A stretch of 64,000 bases of DNA from CBDAUN01 sp965214615 (GTDB lineage: Bacteria; Pseudomonadota; Gammaproteobacteria; Arenicellales; JAJDZL01). The notes beneath the pieces are model-generated. The model saw only the letters and a list, made by a program, of their open reading frames with translations. It was not told the DNA's origin and made no database searches. The stretch spans positions 2,852,001 through 2,916,000 of the forward strand of contig OZ243952.1 in NCBI GenBank assembly GCA_965214615.1, in the 5' to 3' direction. A program made the translations under genes and the position numbers. Each line of letters starts with the position of its first letter. Within the stretch, counting starts at the first letter, position 1. Shown here piece after piece: positions 26,466 through 35,104 of this stretch.

Positions 26466-26912
26466 CTATCGGTTCGACGCGCAATTCCAGACTCGCCTCC
26501 ACCAACTTGTCCGGATCGAGCGGTTATATCCGTCGAGTGTTTCTTCATTACCAATTTCGCTCGTCGTGGTTGATCCATAGAAGTGTGCCTTCGCTACCCG
26601 ATCACGCCGAATCTCCTGTTCAATTTCTTCGTTCGTCCAAGACCTAGATTCGATAACGGCACCCTCTCTAACAACGTAGTGAGACCGACACGGCAACATC
26701 CAGTTGCCTATTGAAGGCCAGAGCGAAATCGTCTGTCCGTTAAATATTAATTTCCAATCTGTCGGCGTAAACGGTGTCATGACTTCCTCACCACACCCAC
26801 AGCAACAACTATGCGCCGCAGTGGCATACTCTACTGATACATAGAGCACACCTGGCTCCAAGAACTCGGGAATATGCGTGCAAAAACGTTGCTCAAGACG
26901 CTTGAACTTCAT
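26466..26912 (-). CDS. DUF6527 protein, last gene of the multi-ubiquitin operon
   Basis: A 148-residue protein that starts at ATG 26912, inside the last codons of the E1-like gene (20-base overlap), which places it in the same operon. It contains a Cys-rich loop AAHSCCCGCGEEV (residues about 32-44), the segment TPTDWKLIF, and SIGNWMLPCRSHYVV with Cys/His near 78-82; this pattern suggests metal binding and is typical of DUF6527. The family is repeatedly found beside bacterial ubiquitin-like and E1-like genes; a role as peptidase, ligase or adaptor in that pathway is not established from this sequence. An IS element lies directly downstream. Confidence 0.78.
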   Translation of the reverse strand: MKFKRLEQRFCTHIPEFLEPGVLYVSVEYATAAHSCCCGCGEEVMTPFTPTDWKLIFNGQTISLWPSIGNWMLPCRSHYVVREGAVIESRSWTNEEIEQEIRRDRVAKAHFYGSTTTSEIGNEETLDGYNRSIRTSWWRRVWNCASNR

Positions 26913-28086
26913 CGAGTTTTCCCGTATTGTCCAATGAGTTCCCGTCGGTGGTATACATACACTGATACTCCTGTTCGAGATCACGGTAGAATCCCCGAAT
27001 TTTCTTCCACTTTACGACCGCAAGCGCAGCATTCAGTGCATTCAGTTCCGCAATCTGGATGTTTGATGTATATACATCGTCGTTCCCTCCTCCGGTAAAC
27101 GGAATGCAACCTTGGTGTACATGATCTCGTTTTTCTGGCGTGCTCGCCGTTACACGCAAAATTCCTCCTAGTGATTCATCATTGAATTCCAAACCCATTC
27201 CGACATCGACAAACCCAGCACCACAATCTTCTAGCTTGCCTACTATCAACCTCTTAGCTTCCCCATCATCCATGCATAAAAAAGCGAACGTAACTTCATT
27301 CAGAAGATCGATGTTGCTTTCATTCAAGTCTTCGGGTTGTGCGACAATTCCGCTATGCATATTTGAATAGATCTTCTTCAGATACTCCACCTTCTTCGGA
27401 GCTTTCCGCAGTTCCCCGAAAGCAGGTGCTCCGGGTGATCGAAACGCATTATGCTGAAGAAATTCGTCACCGTCGATTATGAGAAGGTGTTGGACCGGTG
27501 TCTTTGCAACCATGTCGAGCACATACGAACCCGTTCCACCAAGCCCAACAATTGCTACACGTTCTCCGGTCAACTTTTGCGTAAGTGCACCTATACCCGC
27601 TCGATCAGAGGCTGTTTCAACATAGTTGAAGACGCTACTTTCTTCTTCCTCCGGTTCCCGATACACTCGCGGAGAAACTCTTGGTTTAAGCGCTTCCGCT
27701 GGTCCCGACAGAATGTTCGCATAAGTCGTCATCTTTTGATGGTAATCGGTATATCCGCCGTCGGGCTTACTAGAAAACCTATATTGCGCCATCAAGCCAC
27801 TACCAAGATCTTTGTTGTGCTCTTCTTTACCGATACCGTTGATCTCGTTACCATCTGCACTGCAGGGACAATCCCCGTCGAAAAAGACTGTGTGATCAGT
27901 AGGAGACTGAGTCCGATCGCCAGCCATCTCGAGCTTTGAGATCAACGTTCCCAACAGCACTTTACTACGCTCATTAACATAGGGCACTTCGCGCATGATT
28001 AGGAAGCCACCAATAATTTGTACGAAATACCCCTCACTACGGAGCCGATTTAAATCAGGACTATGACTGAACAGTTCGATTGACAT
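26893..28086 (-). CDS. E1-like adenylyltransferase (ThiF fold) with N-terminal DUF6791-like domain
   Basis: This 397-residue protein probably activates the C-terminus of a ubiquitin-like partner with ATP. ATG 28086 is preferred over an upstream start because it opens MSIELFSHSPDLNRLRSEGY, the usual N-terminus, and overlaps the multi-ubiquitin gene by 26 bases. The first 140 residues form a DUF6791-like domain with Cys/His elements (GDCPCSADG). The ThiF Rossmann motif GLGGTGSYVLD follows near residue 173, then IIDGDEFLQHNAFRSPGA with the Asp, Asn and Arg that handle ATP, FLCMDDG, and HQGCIPFTGGG with a candidate thioester Cys. No separate E2 or JAB peptidase gene is present. Confidence 0.88.
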   Translation of the reverse strand: MSIELFSHSPDLNRLRSEGYFVQIIGGFLIMREVPYVNERSKVLLGTLISKLEMAGDRTQSPTDHTVFFDGDCPCSADGNEINGIGKEEHNKDLGSGLMAQYRFSSKPDGGYTDYHQKMTTYANILSGPAEALKPRVSPRVYREPEEEESSVFNYVETASDRAGIGALTQKLTGERVAIVGLGGTGSYVLDMVAKTPVQHLLIIDGDEFLQHNAFRSPGAPAFGELRKAPKKVEYLKKIYSNMHSGIVAQPEDLNESNIDLLNEVTFAFLCMDDGEAKRLIVGKLEDCGAGFVDVGMGLEFNDESLGGILRVTASTPEKRDHVHQGCIPFTGGGNDDVYTSNIQIAELNALNAALAVVKWKKIRGFYRDLEQEYQCMYTTDGNSLDNTGKLDEVQAS

Positions 28087-28828
28087 TGAATATCGTTCCC
28101 TCCGGCTTGACTTCGACACATCCTTCATTGCTGAGAACGCCACTGTGGGGTTTGGAATTGGCATGACGAAATGTCATCGAAAATGTCACATCGGCATTGT
28201 GTTGCCCCGGATATGCAAGTTGTACAACCTGCTCGAAAGTCACCCTGCGATCGGAAACAGTCCTAGGTCGGGAGTTAACGATAACTTCGAAAGTAACTGC
28301 CTGCTTCGACGCAGTAACGAACCGCTCGACACCCGGTTCAGCCAAATCGATAGTTTCGTGTGGATCAATTAACCGGTCCGTACCCCCTCGCACTTCGAGG
28401 AAGACAGCTTCTTCAGCGCTCATATTCCCGAGCTCGTAAAGAACCGCTCCTTTCATGACCGCCTCTCCCCATTCGATCTGAGCATCATTCAACATCAGTT
28501 TGAAGGTACGGTCAGTGAAGAAGGCAATAAATCGCTCGACTCCATTCTCGCGCAGATCAAAGGTTTCGTTGAGGCGAACATCCTCGAAATCACCGGAAGG
28601 CAGTATGCAGAACAGACTATATCCCGCATCAGGCTTGAGACCTGCGGCTTCCAGAATCTGACGACCTAACGGTACCGGATCTGACACCGCCAATGGTTTA
28701 AATTCGAGATTTCCTAGCGCAAAGAGAAATTCGCAACCGCGAACATGCGGCGACGGTCCACCCTCTTGCAGAGATTCTCCAAGATTTTCGGGATCAACAA
28801 TATTCGCTTTTTGAATCGTTTCGTTCAT
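28061..28828 (-). CDS. Multi-ubiquitin domain protein (three beta-grasp repeats)
   Basis: The 255-residue protein consists of an N-terminal extension of about 30 residues and three tandem multi-ubiquitin (PF14452-type) domains of about 75 residues: residues 32-108, 109-176 and 177-255. Domains 1 and 2 end in the parallel patterns ENGVERFIAFFTDRT and EPGVERFVTASKQ, and the third ends in VEVKPEGTIFNVNRTVQS. There is no C-terminal di-glycine. The E1-like gene overlaps its end by 26 bases. It is presumably the modifier, or a substrate scaffold, of the E1 enzyme; conjugation chemistry without GG is not established. The start is 94 bases after the upstream helicase gene. Confidence 0.88.
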   Translation of the reverse strand: MNETIQKANIVDPENLGESLQEGGPSPHVRGCEFLFALGNLEFKPLAVSDPVPLGRQILEAAGLKPDAGYSLFCILPSGDFEDVRLNETFDLRENGVERFIAFFTDRTFKLMLNDAQIEWGEAVMKGAVLYELGNMSAEEAVFLEVRGGTDRLIDPHETIDLAEPGVERFVTASKQAVTFEVIVNSRPRTVSDRRVTFEQVVQLAYPGQHNADVTFSMTFRHANSKPHSGVLSNEGCVEVKPEGTIFNVNRTVQS

Positions 28829-28922
28829 AAATTCAATTCTCGTAAAGATAAGTTCTAATTCAGTTTCTGAGGCATTTGAGGCCTCAAACAGACAATCGAC
28901 ACGAAACCGAAACGCCGGTAAT

Positions 28923-31900
28923 TCAGATCAGACTTTCCTTTGTGATCTTGCCGTCCGGTATTGGAGTACAGATGAAGAAGTATGGGCACCGCGGACATGT
29001 TCGCGATGGCAGCTTTGTGTTCGCGGGGAATTCTCCAGATCTAATCATCGTGCCTGCGGTTTTTAGTTTCTCCTTGCGCGTGTTGAGAACTCGTTCGTTC
29101 ATTTCTATTGTGACGCGACTTTCATCGCTCAGAAACACAAACTCGATCTCGCCTCGGAAACCGGCTGCCAACTGGTAGCCAGCCGCGTCCAGTGTACGAG
29201 TTGCTTCAAATGGTTGACGTCCGGTACGTATCCGTCGCATCACAATTTTTCCATCCACCTTACGCACAAAATCATCAGGTTGAACTATAATTTGCGTATC
29301 CCCAACATTAAATTTGAAACACTCCTTTTTTTCCGGCCTCTCACCAGTCTTCAACTCCACCAAGAACGCAATTAGCTGTCTCGCGATGCGTTCATAGAAA
29401 TCGTTATAACCGTGATCCCAAGGCCCATTTTCCTTCCAGTGACGTTCAAACAACGCATCCAATTCTGTCTCGTTCGGTAATCCGTTTTCTAAAGTCAACA
29501 ACTCGTCTACTGTCATCTGAACGGCAGAATGCATCTTCATGAATGCAGTCTCGGTGCGCCGTCCTCCAAGCTTTAATACGTGAGCGTAGAAAAATCTCCT
29601 AGGACAATTGTTATAGAGCGCCAGTTGGGACGCCGAAAGTCGAAGTGGGTTCTCGAAGTTCACTTCAACAACTTTGCCGGTTGACTGTTCCCAGGTTGAA
29701 TTTGCAATAGGACTCTGAGTTTCAAACCACGCTTCAATGCGATCAACGAATGGAGATCGGTTCTGCTTCCGACCGTTGGCTTGTCGAGACGGCGCGTATA
29801 AAGTCACTTGATCTTCTGCCCGCGACAAAGCGACAAAGAACATACACTCCTGTTCCTCTTGATGGCCGTCATTTTGCGCAGACAATCCGCTGCTCTGCGA
29901 AGACCCTTCAATCATACCGTGAGGCGAGGGCGGAGCAATGTTTACATTTGCGGAAGAAGGTAGAGATGCTTTTGTCAGGCTTGGTAAGTGCAACACCTTA
30001 AATTCAAGACCTTTACTTCCATGAATCGTCATCAGACGTACTGCGTCATATTCTTGTACTACTGACGGTAAATTTCGCAACTCGCGTTCGTCGGACAGTT
30101 CAGCCAGACGGCGGATATGAAGTAGCACATTTGATACCGAATAGCCCCTTTGTGCTAACCTGTCAGATCGTAAGAAGTTCTGAAGTTGCCATAGCGCTAT
30201 CGCCGGCAACGGTTCACCGTCTTTGGACTTTGCTGCTATCTTTGCTGCGAGACGCGTATTGTTCAAGAACACGATGGCAAATGCCCGCCATGCTGTCGAC
30301 TCTGCGGACAAGCCATTTAGCGCGCCTGAGATAGATTCAAGGCCTTTTTGACCTTGTTCTGACAAGTCAGTTAATTCGCATAGCTTCTCTTTCCAATCTA
30401 ACGGCTTCAATACCGAAGCTGTAACCAGATGTGCAGCACACTTCGCCACATCATCCGCAGTCATAGAAAAATCTGACATAGCTGCAACACACACCAGCCC
30501 CATAGCCCTTGGATCTGTTAACAATGAAAGAATTGCGAGCGCCTCCTTCACTTCAGATCGCTCGAAAAGAGGTCCAAGATACAGGATTGGTATTCCTTGT
30601 CTTTCAAGGCGTTGTGCTATTACAGACACCCGTTCATTGCCCTTGCAAAGTACAGCTTGATCCTTGTAGGCGTATCCCTGCGTATTAGCGTTTCGAATGC
30701 GAGCAACTAGCTCGTCAATCTCATCGTCCCGCGTCCCAACTGAAACGAATACCGGTTTGATTCCAGATTTTTCTCGGATAGCATTGGCGTGAAAGTCGGG
30801 CTCTGATGCGACCATGCCACTCCCTGCAAACCCTACAAATTGATCGCAAATCTCTTGATACGAGCGATAGTTGGTTTTCAGATTCTTAACTTGACCTCCC
30901 GAGAAGTCTTCCGATCCAAATCGCGAAATATTAAAAGACGATGCCCCTCGAAAGCGATAAATCGACTGTTTGGCATCACCCACGGCCCACAGTCCGTCTC
31001 CACCCTTCGTAAGTGACTTTAGCAAACGTATGCTACTTGTGTTTACATCTTGATATTCGTCGACGAGTACATGTGCATACCGTGCGCATAATTGATTGCG
31101 AACGTTTGCGTCCCTTTCCAGCAATTTCGCTGGCAGCGCCACAAGATCCCCAAAGTCGACGACACCACGCGATGCTTTCAAATCCTCATATACCTTGTAG
31201 ACACGTGCGACTTCTATACAGCGTTCAGCGGCCCCGACTTCTTCTTGTGTGTTGGCGCGTTGCAGCATTTTTTCGCTGAGTGCCAAATACTGCTCGGTGT
31301 CGACGCACTCATCTTTGGCTCGGGAGATTGCTCTTAAGATATTTCGGATCATGTCAGTTGGATCCCAAAGGTCTTTGTAGTGCTGAAGGTCAATCTGGAC
31401 AAACTCTTCTTCGAGAAGAGCTATGGTCTCTGTAGTGTCTATCAGTCTGGGCTCCGACGGCAGGCCCAAGCGGTCATAGAAACGCCGTACAATATCGAGC
31501 CCAAAGGAATGGAAGGTTCCAATCCAAGCTGCCCCAGTCGCTTCAGGCCAGATAGTTAGCGCCCGGTCTGACATCTCTTCCGCAGCTTTGTTGGAAAAAG
31601 TCAGCACAAGTACCGACTCTGGATTAACGTGCTGCTTCTTGAGGTATTCCAATCGTCCAATCAAGGTTTGCGTCTTCCCTGTTCCAGGGCCCGCTCTCAC
31701 GAGTAGTGGACCACCTGAATGTTCGGCCGCCTCCTTTTGTTCGGGGTTCAAGCGCTTCGACTTGATCTGTTTGGTATGTTTTGTGCTTTCAACTGGCGGC
31801 AAGAACAATGCATCGAACAATTGGACAGCGACCATATCGAACGGTGCCTGAATCCGGTCCGCAATCTCAGAAGCCGACAACCCTTCGCTCAAGTGCCAGT

Positions 31901-32342
31901 GACGCGCAAGTGATCTTGGAAATAGAAATTCTCGCGCAAACAAGTCCATCTGAACCTCTTGCCGAGCCTTCCCGCTGTAGTCAACGACGCGATCTGCACC
32001 CGTTGAAGATGGGTCAGCCGACCGGTTCAAATCCACTCTGCATGTCGGAACCAGATCTACGTACCCACCAAATTCGGTATGACCAATCTCATGAGCTACA
32101 AGAAAAGCGTTACGAAAAACGTTACCTGTATTTTCGTGCCTAATAATCTTCGCATCTGCGTCGTAAACGGCTTGCCCTCCGCCAAGTATTGGGTCGCCAG
32201 TTCGATAAGCTCTAACCTCAATGTCACGTTGTTTGGCCTCACGCAGAACGAAATCATATGGATTGGTTGGGCTTACACCTGATTGTGCAAGCGAATCATG
32301 TAGCTCTGCGGCTCGTTGCCGCACTTTTTCAATTGCGTCCAC
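28923..32342 (-). CDS. ImmA/IrrE peptidase - UvrD helicase - AddB-like nuclease fusion
   Basis: This 1139-residue protein fuses three modules. Residues 1-180 are an ImmA/IrrE zinc peptidase domain with HEIGH at 84-88 and a downstream acidic residue in QEVQMDLFAREFLFP. Residues 195-800 are a UvrD/Rep superfamily 1A helicase with Walker A AGPGTGKT (217-224), VDEYQDVN, GDAKQSIYRFRGA, and motif V/VI blocks TIHGSKGLEF and FFVALSRAEDQVTLY. The C-terminal part resembles an AddB-type PD-(D/E)XK domain with a four-Cys iron-sulfur pattern (YNNCPRRFFY, then TCPRCPYFFICTP), but the expected Asp-x-Lys is replaced by RRIRTGR, so nuclease activity is doubtful. It starts at GTG 32342, overlapping the upstream regulator by 14 bases. 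Confidence 0.9.
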   Translation of the reverse strand: MDAIEKVRQRAAELHDSLAQSGVSPTNPYDFVLREAKQRDIEVRAYRTGDPILGGGQAVYDADAKIIRHENTGNVFRNAFLVAHEIGHTEFGGYVDLVPTCRVDLNRSADPSSTGADRVVDYSGKARQEVQMDLFAREFLFPRSLARHWHLSEGLSASEIADRIQAPFDMVAVQLFDALFLPPVESTKHTKQIKSKRLNPEQKEAAEHSGGPLLVRAGPGTGKTQTLIGRLEYLKKQHVNPESVLVLTFSNKAAEEMSDRALTIWPEATGAAWIGTFHSFGLDIVRRFYDRLGLPSEPRLIDTTETIALLEEEFVQIDLQHYKDLWDPTDMIRNILRAISRAKDECVDTEQYLALSEKMLQRANTQEEVGAAERCIEVARVYKVYEDLKASRGVVDFGDLVALPAKLLERDANVRNQLCARYAHVLVDEYQDVNTSSIRLLKSLTKGGDGLWAVGDAKQSIYRFRGASSFNISRFGSEDFSGGQVKNLKTNYRSYQEICDQFVGFAGSGMVASEPDFHANAIREKSGIKPVFVSVGTRDDEIDELVARIRNANTQGYAYKDQAVLCKGNERVSVIAQRLERQGIPILYLGPLFERSEVKEALAILSLLTDPRAMGLVCVAAMSDFSMTADDVAKCAAHLVTASVLKPLDWKEKLCELTDLSEQGQKGLESISGALNGLSAESTAWRAFAIVFLNNTRLAAKIAAKSKDGEPLPAIALWQLQNFLRSDRLAQRGYSVSNVLLHIRRLAELSDERELRNLPSVVQEYDAVRLMTIHGSKGLEFKVLHLPSLTKASLPSSANVNIAPPSPHGMIEGSSQSSGLSAQNDGHQEEQECMFFVALSRAEDQVTLYAPSRQANGRKQNRSPFVDRIEAWFETQSPIANSTWEQSTGKVVEVNFENPLRLSASQLALYNNCPRRFFYAHVLKLGGRRTETAFMKMHSAVQMTVDELLTLENGLPNETELDALFERHWKENGPWDHGYNDFYERIARQLIAFLVELKTGERPEKKECFKFNVGDTQIIVQPDDFVRKVDGKIVMRRIRTGRQPFEATRTLDAAGYQLAAGFRGEIEFVFLSDESRVTIEMNERVLNTRKEKLKTAGTMIRSGEFPANTKLPSRTCPRCPYFFICTPIPDGKITKESLI

Positions 32343-32895
32343 TTGACCCTAACAAGCGCTCAAGCGCCGCGGTTTCAGCTTCGTCTAAATTAAGGCTCTC
32401 GATAAACTTGTCGTACTCCATTACTGACAAACTTTGCGGCTTCGAATCTGCCTTGAATGCCACCGCTCCCGCGGTATTTGATTCTTGTTGCAGATATACA
32501 ATAAGGTATTGGATCTTTACATCGATGGCCTGCGCCAGGTTGATCAGCACATTTGAGGGCACGGAACCAAGACGAATTCTCACATCTCGAAACCCAGCTA
32601 CAAAATCCCTCGGCAAACCTAATCGGCGCGCCAAGTCTCTTAATTCCGGTCCAGACAGGGCTGCTTGTACCAGAGTAATCCCTTGTTGATACTCGGTCTC
32701 CCACATTTCCTCTCCCACTAAGGTTGATTCCTCTGCTCTTGCAAAATCAACCATGGTAAATTCGTGAAAAAGGTCCGTCAGTTCTATAGCCAAGTCCGAA
32801 TATTGCTGAACGTACCTTCTAAGCACTTCGGGCGTAAGGTTGTCTTCCATAGCGAAATCTGCAAGGATGCTCTCTCTGTCCATTTCACTTCGCAT
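32329..32895 (-). CDS. Regulator-like helical protein of the multi-ubiquitin operon
   Basis: A 188-residue protein whose ATG (32895) overlaps the stop of the sigma-like gene and is preceded by GGAGGAAG, six bases away. The central part (ELRDLARRLGLPRDFVAGFRD) looks like an atypical helix-turn-helix, as in XRE-type partners of ImmA/IrrE peptidases, and helices dominate elsewhere. No exact family is recognised. Because XRE-ImmA pairs usually work by cleavage of the repressor, this protein is a candidate substrate of the peptidase domain in the next gene; that is inference. Confidence 0.72.
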   Translation of the reverse strand: MRSEMDRESILADFAMEDNLTPEVLRRYVQQYSDLAIELTDLFHEFTMVDFARAEESTLVGEEMWETEYQQGITLVQAALSGPELRDLARRLGLPRDFVAGFRDVRIRLGSVPSNVLINLAQAIDVKIQYLIVYLQQESNTAGAVAFKADSKPQSLSVMEYDKFIESLNLDEAETAALERLLGSSGRN

Positions 32896-33694
32896 CGTCT
32901 TCCTCCAAATTAAGTGCTTTCCGTATTCGCTGAATCGCACGATCCCGCCGGTTCCGAACTGTTTTGGGCGTACATCCGAGTATTCTCGAAATGGTTTGCT
33001 CATCTGGATTATTGCTCTCTATAGGAAGTTCCGCCTCAAGCAAAGTTATCACTCTCCTTTCCGTGTCTGGTAGTATGTCAATCGCACCACGAATCTGCTC
33101 CCGGTAAGTGACTTGATCTTCGATCGACATCGAAGGAGGATTCAGTAGAGCAGAAAATTCCTCAACTTCACTGGGAACACCGCCATACTCGTCATACTCA
33201 AGCGGTATCAGGGGGTCTTTGTACCGGTTAATTTTACGAAAGGCATCTAATCTCAACGTACGTAGAGCGCGATCAAATCTGGCTTCAAAAATATCCAATT
33301 TTTCCTCGTATTCGCTTCTATCATTCACAATCAATGTGACGAAATGGTCCGTTACATATTCTATTACGTCCTTCAGATACCCAACTTCGCCTGTTCCTCC
33401 ATTTACATGAACATCTGCCCGTAATCCACCTTGATTGATTCGTTTGCAAAGCACTGAATAAAGTGCATTAAACTGCTGATCTGATTCGTTGTTCCGCGTC
33501 GCCCGTATTCGATGTACAAGAACTTCCGAGGGCACGTATTCTGAGTGGCAGCGAGTTCGAATCCGAGTCCGCCTTATGAAATCGTCGAACGGCAGATCAC
33601 GCAATTCAACGATAGTTTTCTCGATTTCTTCAGGCCTGCTGTAAAGCCTTCCATCTTTTGTTCGCTTCCTGAGGGGCGGGATATCAAGTGGCAT
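32885..33694 (-). CDS. Sigma-70-like factor, first gene of the multi-ubiquitin operon
   Basis: This 269-residue protein ends in a recognisable sigma region 4: SIEDQVTYREQIRGAIDILP, then a helix-turn-helix with TISRILGCTPKTVRNRRDRA (about residues 235-255). The middle (ALRTLRLDAFRKINRYKD) could correspond to a divergent region 2, but an RNA-polymerase-binding motif is not obvious. The gene is followed by the regulator with an ATG/stop overlap. It may be a dedicated sigma factor or a DNA-binding regulator that controls the operon or a phage response. Confidence 0.78.
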   Translation of the reverse strand: MPLDIPPLRKRTKDGRLYSRPEEIEKTIVELRDLPFDDFIRRTRIRTRCHSEYVPSEVLVHRIRATRNNESDQQFNALYSVLCKRINQGGLRADVHVNGGTGEVGYLKDVIEYVTDHFVTLIVNDRSEYEEKLDIFEARFDRALRTLRLDAFRKINRYKDPLIPLEYDEYGGVPSEVEEFSALLNPPSMSIEDQVTYREQIRGAIDILPDTERRVITLLEAELPIESNNPDEQTISRILGCTPKTVRNRRDRAIQRIRKALNLEEDDAK

Positions 33695-33755
33695 CTGTTA
33701 TTTCTCTCAATGCAAATCTATAGCCAGATACAAATGGTCGAATTTTTGAGTATTA

Positions 33756-34073
33756 TTGTATGACCAAGGATCAGGGATTGCCTCAACATTGCGGTTAAAA
33801 ATTAAAGAATGGCATTGGAGAAACGTTAGCGAGGATCGCGACTCACACTTTATTCGATTGGCCCATGACCTATCTCGAACAGCGACTGGCGAAAGTCACA
33901 GGGGGAATGGTTTCAAAAGGAATGTACGAAAATATGCGAAATCCGTGAAATGTCGCAGCGCGTATCGAATTACCAGTTTGCGAGGAGAGTATACTTGGGA
34001 GAAAGAAGCAAATAGCAAGATCAATGAATCGATTCGTGACTTGAACACATCTCTTTCAGGCACATTAATTTAA
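33756..34073 (+). pseudogene. Truncated GHKL (HATPase_c) ATPase gene, C-terminal part
   Basis: The frame starts abruptly with YDQGSGIASTLR, the N/G1-box of histidine-kinase-like ATPases, and continues through the G2 box GESHRGNGFKRN and the final strands (ITSLRGEYTW, then LSGTLI) to TAA 34071-34073. The first half of the domain, including the Asn box, is missing and a stop lies two codons upstream of the frame. The gene abuts the DUF4325 gene that normally follows such ATPases. The break is next to the sigma-like gene start, suggesting that arrival of the neighbouring operon removed its 5' half. Confidence 0.65.
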
Positions 34074-34090
34074 TGGAGGTTGAATTTACA

Positions 34091-34423
34091 ATGCATTCAT
34101 GCGGCATTTCTACAATCAAAATTGCAGCGGATTTCTCGAGATATCCCGCCGGAAGATTTGATGAGGACGGGGAGTTCAACGGAACGAAATTTAGGAGAAA
34201 ATTTCTAGCTCCTGCACTCAAAGATTCCGACAGAGTGGAGGTCATATTCGACGGCGTAGCTGGATTCGGTTCCTCTTTTCTGGAAGAGGCTTTTGGCGGA
34301 CTTGTCCGATGCGAAGGATTCACGAAGGAGCAGTTGGATATCAAACTGGTCATATCGGCATCAGAGTCTGATCTGAATGATGATGTTGTTTTGACCAAAG
34401 AACTCATCAAAAACGCCGCTTAA
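34091..34423 (+). CDS. DUF4325 (STAS-like) protein
   Basis: A 110-residue protein with the DUF4325 signature FSRYPAGRFDEDGEFNG (about residues 15-31) and VEVIFDGVAGFGSSFLEEAF (about 46-65). ATG 34091 is preferred because GGAGG lies 11 bases before it; an alternative ATG at 34073 overlaps the ATPase stop. Members often pair with a GHKL ATPase, presumably as a kinase and STAS-like switch. Here the partner is truncated, so the pair is probably non-functional. Confidence 0.82.
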   Translation: MHSCGISTIKIAADFSRYPAGRFDEDGEFNGTKFRRKFLAPALKDSDRVEVIFDGVAGFGSSFLEEAFGGLVRCEGFTKEQLDIKLVISASESDLNDDVVLTKELIKNAA

Positions 34424-34429
34424 TCTCAA

Positions 34430-34549
34430 ATGAATTTAGCTGATATTGCCTTAATTCTGACGCCTATTGTTCTTGGTGCGGTTATTGCTTGGTTCGGAAA
34501 CTATCACATTCGGAACAGGATGCAATTCAATTGTCGCTTTACAGTATGA
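34430..34549 (+). CDS. Possible 39-residue membrane peptide or gene fragment
   Basis: The frame starts at ATG 34430 six bases after the DUF4325 stop and encodes one hydrophobic helix (IALILTPIVLGAVIAW) and a basic tail ending at TGA 34547. It could be a real third gene of the unit, or the N-terminus of a larger membrane protein cut off near 34525. No ribosome site is evident. Confidence 0.35.
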   Translation: MNLADIALILTPIVLGAVIAWFGNYHIRNRMQFNCRFTV

Positions 34550-34572
34550 ATACTATCACCCCTATCGAGCGA

Positions 34573-34788
34573 CTATTTCTCCCCAACAGACCTGTTAAGT
34601 GTGTGTTGCGTTACTGGTGAATCAAACGGACGCAAACGATCATTCAATCTGTTGTCGTCTAAGTTCTTGACGAACGCGATCGCATCTTCTTTATCTGTCT
34701 CACTGATTTCTTCATATCGCAACGGCAAGCGCGACCACTCCGATTTCGGAATAGTCCACAAAGTGTATTTGGCAATACGCTTCGTCAT
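34573..34788 (-). CDS. Small protein of unknown function (71 residues)
   Basis: The start is well supported: GTGGAGGATAACT precedes ATG 34788. The protein (MTKRIAKYTLWTIPKSEWSR, acidic centre, polar tail) has no recognised domain or membrane segment. It stands alone between the DUF4325 gene and the intron-split gene. Confidence 0.6.
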   Translation of the reverse strand: MTKRIAKYTLWTIPKSEWSRLPLRYEEISETDKEDAIAFVKNLDDNRLNDRLRPFDSPVTQHTLNRSVGEK

Positions 34789-35104
34789 AGTTATCCTCCA
34801 CTTGTGTCAAAATCCAATCAAATCCCCACGCTTAACACGGTGTTTTGACGGACATTTTTGGAAGTCTCGGTCGATGCTATTCATTATCGCTCCACATACC
34901 GTGGCGCATGCAATTTTCTGTAAAGATTTTCGGCATCAATCTCATTTTGTGCGTTTCAGACGTTCTATCAAACCACGAAGCTTGTGTTATTCTCAATGTC
35001 CACTGCTACAATTTTTTAGCAGCACCATCTAAGTCCGATATCCTCTGGACTGGTAATTAAATGGAGTCGGTAGAAAATCTGATAGAACTGATGGAGGAAT
35101 CGAT
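34789..35104. other. Spacer with a short segment shared with 51.9 kb
   Basis: No intact gene. On the minus strand 34807-34920 reads protein-like (IMNSIDRDFQKCPSKHRVKR) and ends at TGA 34807. The DNA of its central part is clearly related to the end of the small frame at 51918 (both contain AGCATC, TTCCAAAA and CCGTCAAA at matching spacing), so it is probably a remnant of the same dispersed sequence. The region otherwise holds the promoter of the gene at 35105. Confidence 0.35.
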
